A DNA stretch of 64,000 bases from Symbiodinium natans (lineage: Eukaryota > Sar > Dinophyceae > Suessiales > Symbiodiniaceae). Made by a program: the position numbers and the translations under genes. The stretch is taken from assembly GCA_905221605.1 (NCBI GenBank), contig CAJNDS010000002.1, positions 871,881 to 935,880 on the forward strand, read 5' to 3'. Below are positions 56,000 through 64,000 of the stretch, piece after piece (the stretch's first letter is position 1; the number at the start of each line of letters is the position of its first letter). A model generated the notes under the pieces. That model did no database searches and was not told where the DNA came from. It was given only the letters and a program-made list of their open reading frames with translations.

Positions 56000-58030
56000 G
56001 AACCAGAGCTGCTTTAGGGTCTAGGGTTTACGGTTAACAGAGCTGCTCTAGGGTATAGGGTTAGGGTCTAGGGTTTAGGGTTTAGGGTTTACGGTCTAAG
56101 GTTTAGGGCTTAGGATAGGTAAGAGAGGTGTGAATGATAATAGGCAAGAAAGGCCTGGGGCTTAGGGTTTAGGGTTGGGGCTTTGGTAGGTTGGGCCTAC
56201 AAGTTAGTGCTGTCCTCACGCGGAAATTGGGTTCGCTGGCACGACTCTTGAAGTCCAGAACCTTAGGGAACCTTACGGAGCCTTAGCGAGTAGTGGGGAG
56301 TGTTAGGGAACCTTGGGTACATACCGCCCTTGAACCCCCTCCCTTCACCCAATAATACCAGGCTTTTCCAGAACCCAAAGCTCGCTTTGGTTTAACAGTA
56401 TAGGTTTAGGGTTTAGGGTTTAGGGTTTAGGGTCTAGGGTCTAGGGTTTAGGGTTTAGGGTTTAAGGTTTAGGGTTTAGGGTTTAGGGGTAGGGTTTAGA
56501 GTTTAGAGTTTTTGGGTTTAGGGTTTAGGCTGCCGCCGCTCATTGCTGTTTCAGGGTACGTCAGGCGTTGGGGGGGGGAAATAATTACATCCATTCATAT
56601 GGCGACCCTGCCCAAAACATCGGTATTTATAGCGTTTTTTTGTGACGTTTATGGAACAAGACACGCATGCCCTTTGGCGAAGAGGCCCAAAACACTGGCG
56701 TTTACAGCATGTCCCTTCTCTTTACAACATCTTCTGTGGAACAAGACATGCGGTCACAAGCGTCCATGCCTTTGGCGAAGATGCCACAACACTGGTGTAT
56801 GCAAGCATTTATTGCCTCTCCGTATTTGTACAACATAAGCACAAGAACGCTGTGCGCAGTGTCAGCAGTGTTCTCCTAAGTTGTCATCAAGCAGCGCTTG
56901 GATGATTGTGCGCGTAAGCGCGCTTGGCGCGCTTGTTTGGGGTGAGCATTTTGTAAGGTACTAGAGGAGACACTGGTGCGTTTTTCCAAGTCCCTGAAAC
57001 GCACGGCTTGCACGGAAACCTCCAACTTGTAAGTTGCTAAAATCATGCATGGGAATGTCTGGTCTGTGGTGCGTTTGGGGTGGTGGCAAAAACGCACTGA
57101 GCTCTTTTTCTCGGCGATTCGCACCGTGTACCCCAATCCAGCTGGTCCAGGCCAAGTCCTGGTGGAGTTTTGATATGCATTGCTGGTTGTTTGGGGCACC
57201 CCCAACATGCGTTTCAGAGGGTTTTTAAAACGCACAGCTGAGGTTTGGGGATTTCAGGTTTTGGGTTGAATGCCTTCGCGCAGCTTTGGTTTTTGGTTTG
57301 GGGGCTTAGGGCGGCGACTATAGAGTTGCTTAATTAGAGACAGGGCTTCCAAAAAAATATGTGACCTGAGTCCCCAGAACCCCCCCAAACAAAATGGGTA
57401 CCTGGCCGGGGAGGCGGGATGGGTTGGGGGGAGGCCCCAAACACAGCTGCGCACACGACACAACGACAGAAGGGTAAAAAAACAACGAACTGGGTCCGGC
57501 CAGGTGGGGGCGGGATGGGTTGGGGGGAGACCCCACACAGCAACCCCACGCAACCCTGGCAAGGTGTAGGGGTTAAGTTTGCTACGTTTTGGGACACCCC
57601 AGAAACGCACACCCAGCAAGAATTGGCTAGGGGTTGTAGGGGTACGAAGCTATGCGTTTTGCAGGGCTTTAAAAACGCACAGCTGAGGTTCTGGGGATTT
57701 CGGGTCTAGGGTGAGGACTAGTGGACAGCTTGCACAATCTTCTTGCTGCGGAGCGCGGAAAGGTCTAAGCAGCAATGCGGACATTGCTGCGCACAGCACG
57801 GCTTCGGCCTGCTGTTTGGGGCTCCTAAACCCTACGCCTGTAGCCCTAGCTGAACCCTGCCCGAAAAGTGCCCACTATACACAGGCATGTAAACGCGTTG
57901 CGCGCATGCCTCTCACAAGCCTACGAGGTCCGCGCTTCTGGTCTCAGGAGCTTAAGGGGTTTAGGAGGAGTTTAGGTATATTCCCCGAGTTGACCGTCTC
58001 GGGCGCGTCTGTCGTGGCTGAACAGAAAAG
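56000..58030. other. No gene recognised
   Basis: Telomeric repeats at 56.40-56.52 kb, then a TTTGGCGAAGA-containing block repeated at 56.67 and 56.77 kb, the first hairpin repeats, and a G-rich duplicated segment (GGCGGGATGGGTTGGGG at 57.41 and 57.51 kb). The E1 N-terminal exons were looked for here and not found. Confidence 0.6.
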
Positions 58031-58031
58031 G

Positions 58032-58537
58032 CTAGTTCAAAGTTCGGATTTTCGCAGGCTTACGCCTGCCCTCAGGCTTTGCTGGCTTGGAAGACGACGA
58101 CGGAACCTCAGGGGCCTTCTTGTCAGCCCGACGTTTTTTGGTCTCAGGCTTCACAGACGTGCAAGACGATGGCACCTCAGGGGCCTCAGCAACGCGCACA
58201 GCTTCCTCAACCGCACGCTTCTTGCTCTTCGGCCGCGCTGCCACATCACCAGGGCGTACGGCATTCAGGCGCTCAGGAAGTTTGAAGTCCTCCAGCATAA
58301 CCGTGCCACGCCTTGCGTGGGTTGCGCACATGGCAGCTTTCACCATGGTCTCTACGCCCAGAGCCGTGGTAGCCTCCATCAAGGTGTCAATGGCCTCGTT
58401 GCTGAACCTGGTCTGCCGATGGGGGGCCAGCTCGGTAACCATCTCCTTGGCAAGCCTGACGAAAGGGATCCTGCGGAACAAGGGGGCTCGCCAGTTTCGC
58501 TGGCACCAAGCGATTTCGGCAGCCGCACTTCGAGCCT
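58032..58537 (-). CDS. Divergent histone H3, possibly centromeric type (last exon)
   Basis: After CTAAACAG|GCT the frame reads a histone fold: AAAEIAWCQR, LFRRIPFVRLAKEM (H3: LIRKLPFQRLVREI), RFSNEAIDTLMEAT (H3: RFQSSAVMALQEAS), CATHARRGTVMLEDFKL (H3: CAIHAKRVTIMPKDIQL). From PF to RF it is 21 residues, against 19 in canonical H3; a longer loop 1 is a feature of CENP-A. It continues into a basic, Pro/Lys-rich tail of about 70 residues not found in H3, ending at a TAG. The H3 N-terminal tail is not seen. The acceptor lies in degenerate telomeric sequence. Nucleosome role inferred from family. Confidence 0.75.
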
Positions 58538-58595
58538 GTTTAGGGTCTAGGGTTTCGGGTTTAGAGTTTCGGGTTTCGGCTTTAGGGTGTAGGGT

Positions 58596-58922
58596 TTACC
58601 CGACAAAACAGAGCCCAAGCTCACCCGAAACCGTGGCCTGTCCACCAAACGCGCCCGTGGTCTTCACCTCCGCAACCTGGTTCTTCTTGGGGCGTCCACC
58701 CTTGCCACCGTTGCCCGTGTACTTCTCGAGGTTGGAGCGGTCCGGGAGAGGCTTGGGCTCGCCGAGAAAGCCGGTCACAATCACGCGTATCATGACCTGG
58801 CGCAGGGCAAGCGGGAGCCACATGGCAGGGATCAGGTTGATGAGGTCGCGAAAGGAGCCCTCGTCCTCCTCCTCCTCCTCGTCCTGCTTTGCTCTCGGCA
58901 TTGCAGCGGGCACCGACTCCAA
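58596..58922 (-). CDS. Possible upstream exon of the H3-like gene
   Basis: Open frame with an acidic run (DEEEEEDEGS), then FRDLINLIPAMWLPLALRQV and GGRPKKNQ. It ends at GTGAGC or GTAAACC, possible donors, 60-80 bp before the H3-like exon. The phases do not join with the simplest choice, so linkage to the histone fold is unproven. Family not recognised. Confidence 0.35.
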   Translation of the reverse strand: MESVPAAMPRAKQDEEEEEDEGSFRDLINLIPAMWLPLALRQVMIRVIVTGFLGEPKPLPDRSNLEKYTGNGGKGGRPKKNQVAEVKTTGAFGGQATVSGELGLCFVG

Positions 58923-58965
58923 GTCTAGCTTGCTGCTGGCCGAACTGCGGTTGCAAACTTCTCAA

Positions 58966-61028
58966 CCGACTTCAGGTTTATGGTTTCCTGCCCAGTGCGT
59001 TTTCAAGCCCCTGAAAAACGCACAGCGCCGTCATTCGTACACCTGTAAAACAAGAGCCAGCCTTCCCCCCTTTCCCCTCCCTCTCCAGCCCCCCGGATGC
59101 GCAAGAATCCGTCCTGTAAGTCCTCGCTCCGAGCCCAGACCAATCTGCAGGCATGGGCCTGGCCAGGCACATCCCAAACCCTCAGCCATAAACCCTAAGC
59201 CCCCTAAACCCTAAATAAACCCTAAACCCTAAACCCTAAACCATAAACCCTAAACCCTAAACCCTAAAACTCAAATTTAGGAGCCAAAAAACGGGCCGTC
59301 TTGCGGCCCCAAAAATGGGGCCGCGAAATGGACCCAGCTCCCGCAATACAATTTGGAACTAGATTGGGGGGGTGAAACTGCGATGCAGTTTAAGAGGCCT
59401 CATGCGAGCATCATGTTTGCAAAATGGGGGGAGCTGCGCCCCCCCCCAACCCCCGCTTGTTCAAGCCCGACAAACTGTGGAAGCCTATGAATCATGTCCA
59501 AAACAAAACAGAACATGGGGTTCTCGCTTTTTCTGCCGAGCTTGCCCTAAACCCTAAACCTAAAACCCTAAACCCTAAACCCTAAACCCTAAACCCTAAA
59601 CCCTAAACCCTAAACCCTAAACCCTAAACCCAAACCCCCAATCAGTCCCTACGGGGTCCGAGGTGCCTAACCCTTCCCCTGCGCCTCCGGTCCCACGGTG
59701 CTCGGTGGCCGTTCGACCTCGCGCCCGGGGGAGGGGGGGGCGAAGGGGGTTTCGAAAGCCTGAACTTACCCCCACTTGGAAGCCCTTTGGACTTAGTAAG
59801 TAAGTTCGGGTTTATAGGGGAGTACAGTGGGCTTACTATAATGGGCTTACTCAGTCCTAAGAGCTTCCAAGTGTCTCTAAACCCCTAAATCTAACCCCCA
59901 AACCCTTGTCGGCTTGCAGCTGCTTTGTCGCGGACCCGCCAAGCCCTAAGCCCCAAACCGGAAACCCTAAACCCGGGTGTTTGGTTCAGGGGTTTTGAAG
60001 GCCCAACCCCCCCCCCCCAGCGACACCAGTGCGTTTTGCAGCCCTGCAAAAACGCACAGCCGCAATCTGTGCCCAAGAGGCGGGGGTCTAGGGGTTTAGG
60101 GACTACAGTAGAGGACGAAGCCGTAAACCCTAAACACTTAAGAAAGTCTAGGGGATAGGGCCTACAGCCGAGACAGGGCGGTAAACTCTAACCCTAGCAC
60201 GGCGTATGGTTTAGGGTGCAGGGTTTTTGGTTTCGGGTTAAGAGGCCCAAGCCCCTGAATGAGAGGAGTGCGTTTTGCAGGCCTGCAAAAACGCACAGCC
60301 TTTCAATGTGTGCCAAAGGGGGGTCTAGGGTTAGGGAGTACAGTAGAGGACCCGAAGCCCTAAACCCTAAAATCAGGGGGGTCTAGGGTATAGGTCTAGG
60401 GTATAGGGCCTCAAAAGATACAGGGCGGGCCACGTACAAGTCCTCCTACACCCTGAGCACGGCCTGCGAACGCGAATCTCGCTGCCGGCAAGGTAGGCAT
60501 AGCGGGATAGCACAAGTCCAAGTCGTAGAAGGGCCTGGAAGGCTGTGGTTTAGGGTGTAGGGTTTATTTGGTTTCGGGTTTGAAGGCCCAAGCCCCCCCC
60601 AGTGACGCGAGTGCGTTTTGCGGCCCTAGGACTGCAGTGGAGGACCCGAAGTCCTAAACCCTAAATATATGAGGGGGTCTAGGGTATAGGTCTAGGGTAT
60701 AGGGCCTACGGCAGAGACAGGGCGGGCCACCTACAAGTCCTCCTACACCCTGAGCACGGCCTGCGAACGCGAATCTTACAGTGGAGGACCCGAAGCCCGA
60801 AACCCTAAACACCAGAAGTTCTAGGGTATAGGTCTGGGGAAAAGGCCTACGCCACAGACAGGGCGGGCCACCCACAAGTCCTCCTACACCCCACGGCCTG
60901 CGAATGCGAATCTCGCTGCCGCAGGATAGCATAAGTCGAAGAAGGGCCTGGAAGGCTGTGGGTTAGGGTGTAGGGTTTTTGGTTTCGGGTTTGAAGGCCC
61001 AAGCCCAACCCCCCCCCCAGAGACGCGA
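58966..61028. other. No gene recognised
   Basis: Telomeric arrays (59,205-59,270 and 59,555-59,632), hairpin repeats and the imperfect tandem duplication at 60.4-60.9 kb. Short open frames on the minus strand follow the duplication and are not convincing. Confidence 0.55.
60441..60930. repeat. Imperfect tandem duplication
   Basis: A block containing ACAAGTCCTCCTACACC and GCCTGCGAACGCGAATCT occurs at about 60,435, 60,733 and 60,878, with GGGTCTAGGGTATAGGTCTA between. No clear coding sequence. Confidence 0.65.
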
Positions 61029-61057
61029 GTGCGTTTTGCAGCCCTGCAAAAACGCAC

Positions 61058-61590
61058 AATCTGTGCCTAAGGGAGTCTAGGGGTTAGGGAGTACAGCAGC
61101 GGACCCCAATTCCTGTATTCTTTTTTGTCGAGCCCAGGCCTGCCGTCCGTAGCGCAGCAGCCCAACTGGGTCCAAGTAGTTCCTGAAGGAGTTGTCACGC
61201 GTGTCGGCGTCCTGCCGAGATGAAGTGGGTGCGAACATGGGCCCATGGGTGAGCCGTACCCCGCCTCGGATTCCCAACGGAAAGACTTGCGCTGCAAGGT
61301 CGGTGCCACTTGGGCTCTCGAGGCGAATTTCAGAGATGAACCAGACCCTCGATTGTCGCCGTATGGCCCGCAACAGACGGACCAAGGAACGGAAGAGCCA
61401 GAGAGCAAACCTGCGCGTAGTTGTTCCGCCACCGAACCGGCACAATGCCAACTGGAAACTTTGCCCGGCGCACTCAACGTCGATGACGAGCTCCATGCTA
61501 GGAGCGCGGCATGTGAAAGTAAGGAGAAACAATACATAAATGTATAGCTTGGGATGTCTCAGCGCATGCAAGTCCATCTAGTTGCGACAG
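61058..61590 (-). CDS. Exon-like block between two hairpin repeats, unknown product
   Basis: An open frame from Met at about 61,496 reads MELVIDVECAGQSFQLALCR and continues through FISEIRLESPSGTDLAAQVF and GLLRYGRQAWARQKRIQELG. Hairpin repeats lie exactly on both sides: their CGCACAG and GTGCGT ends would serve as acceptor and donor. No family recognised. Confidence 0.4.
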
Positions 61591-62340
61591 CTGTGCGTTT
61601 TCCAGGCCCTCAAAAACGCACAGAGCCCTGATTCGTAAGGTTTCGGGCTTAGGGTTTAGGGTTGTGGAGAATGACCCAGGGTTTCCAGTGAAGGATTGAA
61701 GTTTCAAGGCACTGTAAACCCTAAACCCTAAACCCTAAACCCTAAACCCTAAACCCTAAACCCTAAACCCTAAACCCTAAACCCAATCGCCGGGCCAGTC
61801 TGGGGCTCCTGCTTGTGAGAGCTGTGCGTTTTCCAGGCCCTCAAAAACGCACAGAGCCCTGATTCGTAAGGTTTCGGGCTTAGGGTTTAGGGTTGTGGAG
61901 AATGACCCAGGGTTTCCAGTGAAGGATTGAAGTTTCAAGGCACTGTAAACCCTAAACCCTAAACCCTAAACCCTAAACCCTAAACCCTAAACCCTAAACC
62001 CTAAACCCTAAACCCTAAACCCTAAACCCTAAACCCTAAACCCTAAACCCAATCGCCGGGCCAGTCTGGGGCTCCTGCTTGTGAGAGCTGTGCGTTTTCC
62101 AGGCCCTCAAAAACGCACAGAGCCCTGATTCGTAAGGTTTCGGGCTTAGGGTTTAGGGTTGTGGAGAATGACCCAGGGTTTCCAGTGAAGGATTGAAGTT
62201 TGAAGGCGCTGTAAACCCTTAACCCTAAACCCTAGACCCAATCGCTGGGCCAGTTTGGGGCTCCTGCTTGTGAGAGCTGTGCGTTTTCCAGGCCCTCAAA
62301 AACGCACACAGCCCTGATTCGTAAGGTTTCGGGCTTAGGG
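61591..62340. repeat. Tandem repeat, four copies, each with hairpin and telomeric array
   Basis: Units start with the hairpin at 61,591, 61,822, 62,088 and 62,278. Each continues GAGCCCTGATTCGTAAGG, GAATGACCCAGGGTTTCCAG and a CCCTAAA array. Unit length (231, 266, 190 bp) differs mainly by the number of telomeric heptamers (about 9, 14 and 2). Confidence 0.85.
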
Positions 62341-62713
62341 TTTAGGGTTGTTGAGAATGACCCTTGCTAGGCAAGCTTAGAGATCCCCAACCGAAAGGTT
62401 TAGGCTTGCTAGGCATGTCTGGGGCGCATGGGCAACTTCTTTTGGCGGCAACCTCTGCACCAAAGCCGGCCGCGGCCCTGTGCGTTTTGAGCCATACCAT
62501 AAACGCATGGCAACCCCTCTGTTGCAATGAGGACATTGGCCAAAAGCCCCTGTGCGTTTGCAGCAATACTGAGCGATGGGTACAAGAGAACGTTCGCAGG
62601 GAAGGAGTATAGCATTCTGGAAACGCACCAAATCTGCTGGCCCCTTTAAGGCCGCTGAAAAGTCGGCAAGTCGAGCCCCAGGTGAAAAGCAAGAAAGAAC
62701 TCCAACAAGTAAG

Positions 62714-63799
62714 CTAGCAAGGCCCGAGAAGCAAGTCTGCAGCTGCATTAGCCACACCCTCCACATCCGGCATCTCCAGCACATTCAATGCAGGCACATC
62801 TGGGTTTTCCTCTCCATCTGAGTCGCTGGACTCTTCATCCGCAGTGGTTTCTGAGGAACTGCTGGACGCGGAATCTGAACCTGCATCAACATAACTCTAA
62901 ACCCTACACCCTAACCGTATAAACCCTAAACCCCATACCCGGGGCGTAGACCTGTAAGCCCGCACCTGCATCTACATCGTGGTCCCCGCACTCGGCGCCA
63001 CCGTCCGCTTCGAGGTTTCTGGCCGGAGCATCCGGGACGTCGGGATCGGGCTCAGGAGGAAGGCCCGCAACACCATCCACATCTTCGACCTTGAGGTCGG
63101 CAGTGACACGGAGCTTGGGCGGGATCCAGGACCGGCGGCGCCTCTTGGCAGGCGGCGGCCGATGTGGCGGCAAGTCGCCTGTGTGCGGGCGCACATGTGC
63201 ACCCAGATTGGCCACGGTGCTGAGCATGCGACGAGACCTGAATGGCCACACAGGTGCGATTTCTCGTCAAAGCCAAAAACCCTAAACCTGAGACAAACCC
63301 ATCACGTGTGCGTTTTGCGACGGGGCGGAAACGCACAAGACAGCTCAGTGCCCCACAGCATGCTCAGCCTGTTTCGAAGCGGGGTGGTCTGTCGGGAAAG
63401 GTGTGCCCACCCATGCTCGGCGCTCTGGTTCGTCGGCACGATGCTGTCCAGATGGGTAGCTAGGTCGGCCAAGTATGTACTTTTCGTGCACGTCTGCCAC
63501 CACTCCGTCATGGACATCTTGCCAACCTGGAACAGCTGGCCCGCAAAGATGCCTGTGTTCGTCTGGAAGTCACGCCACTCCAGCGCAGCACAAGACCGGG
63601 CATACGGGTTGTCGGCGTAGAAATGGTCCATGTACGGCAACATTTTGTGTTTGTGCACGTTAAAGAGCTGGGCAACATTCGGCAGCGGAAGGCCGTCAGC
63701 TGTCTGGGGATTTCGCCGACGATGCTGCAAAGATTTCACCCGCGTTCTCGGCGACAAGAGGAATGCCACATAGTGAACCTCCTGCAGATAGCCGGGGTC
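62714..63799 (-). CDS. Acidic protein with basic nuclear-localisation-like stretch, three exons
   Basis: Exons 63,799-63,337, 63,178-62,966 and 62,880-62,714 join in phase (1, 1, then stop TAG). Exon 1 (acceptor TTTTCAG|GAC) contains LPNVAQLFNVHKHKMLPYMD and EWRDFQTNTGIFAGQLF. Exon 2 contains PPPAKRRRRSW and an Asp/Glu/Pro-rich run. Exon 3 is Ser/Asp/Glu-rich (SASSSSETTADEESSDSDGE). Intron 1 starts with the GTGCGTTT hairpin repeat. Intron 2 (85 bp) consists largely of degenerate telomeric repeats between direct repeats of GATGCAGGT. I do not recognise the family; the start lies further upstream. Confidence 0.6.
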
Positions 63800-64000
63800 C
63801 TGAAAAGGCGACAGGCATTGCAAAGGTGGAAACACAATGGCCTAGGCGCCCTAAACCCGAAACCCTAAAGCCTACACCCTCACGACAGCTGTGCGTTTTC
63901 CAGGCCCTCCAAAACGCACAGAACCCTTATTCGACGTCTAAAAGGGGTTCTGGCTGAAGCAGGGTTCCGAGTCAAGGGTAAGAGTCAGAGTTTCAAGGCA

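Larger units (their letters stand above)
54540..56520. repeat. Interstitial telomeric arrays around E1 exon a
   Basis: Arrays at 54,545-54,670, 54,781-54,905 (8-mer TTTAGGGG), 55,031-55,104, 55,408-55,489, 55,590-55,640, 55,838-55,923 and 56,402-56,520 surround the exon at 55,935-55,995. The pattern is CCCTAAA below and TTTAGGG above. Confidence 0.9.
56970..63925. repeat. Hairpin repeat family GTGCGTTTT...AAAACGCAC
   Basis: About 30-33 bp hairpins with arms (CT)GTGCGTTTT and complement around a CAGGCCCTC-type loop. Copies: about 56,972, 57,207, 57,652, 58,996, 60,029, 60,268, 60,611 (half), 61,029, 61,591, 61,822, 62,088, 62,278, 62,478, 63,308 and 63,890. None seen below 56 kb. Confidence 0.8.

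Noticed and set aside
1-64000. Dinoflagellate spliced-leader sequence or gene
   Set aside because: I looked for CCGTAGCCATTTTGGCTC-like sequence by eye and saw none. A pattern search would be more reliable.

Overview
Nuclear DNA, most likely from a dinoflagellate of the Symbiodiniaceae type (inference). The evidence is plant/dinoflagellate-type telomeric repeats (TTTAGGG), introns that mostly start with GC and end AG|G, genes almost all on one strand, and a Copia retrotransposon with extra domains of the kind seen in dinoflagellate elements. No rRNA, tRNA, CRISPR or bacterial-type gene was seen.

The main gene, on the minus strand, is a ubiquitin-activating enzyme E1 (UBA1 type). I followed it from about 56.0 kb to a stop codon at 0.4 kb. 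I could place 32 exons of 17-102 nt (about 1.6 kb in total) and two tentative ones. Together they give the active adenylation domain, the catalytic cysteine (28.7 kb), the FEKDDD and PALATTTA motifs and the C-terminal ubiquitin-fold domain. The N-terminal half was not found. The introns are full of short interstitial telomeric arrays in both orientations. In several places the telomeric repeat itself supplies the splice site or the stop codon.

E1 introns hold other units on the same strand: one ubiquitin-like/FNIP-repeat gene (12.3-14.4 kb), a tandem pair of its paralogs (37.8-43.0 kb), an isolated 322-nt exon-like block (30.2-30.5 kb), many short palindromic elements, an AT-rich palindromic island (19.45-21.26 kb), and an intact-looking 9.0-kb Copia element (44,913-53,909). 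The Copia element has near-identical 254-bp LTRs and a GATTC target duplication. Its single large frame encodes Gag, zinc knuckle, protease, a methyltransferase-like region, a TET/JBP-like 2OG-Fe(II) dioxygenase region, integrase, RT and RNase H, with a one-base frameshift inside RNase H.

One short element (about 110 bp, ends CTTnGTAGCCCAG, 4-bp target duplications) forms an extra GC-AG intron in two of the three ubiquitin-like/FNIP paralogs and is absent from the third, so it behaves as an introner.

From 56 to 64 kb the composition changes. A hairpin repeat (GTGCGTTTT...AAAACGCAC) recurs about 15 times. Minus-strand exons there encode a divergent histone H3 (possibly centromeric) and an acidic protein with a basic nuclear-localisation-like stretch. 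All exon boundaries were worked out by eye from reading frame, splice dinucleotides and family motifs; no transcript evidence was available.
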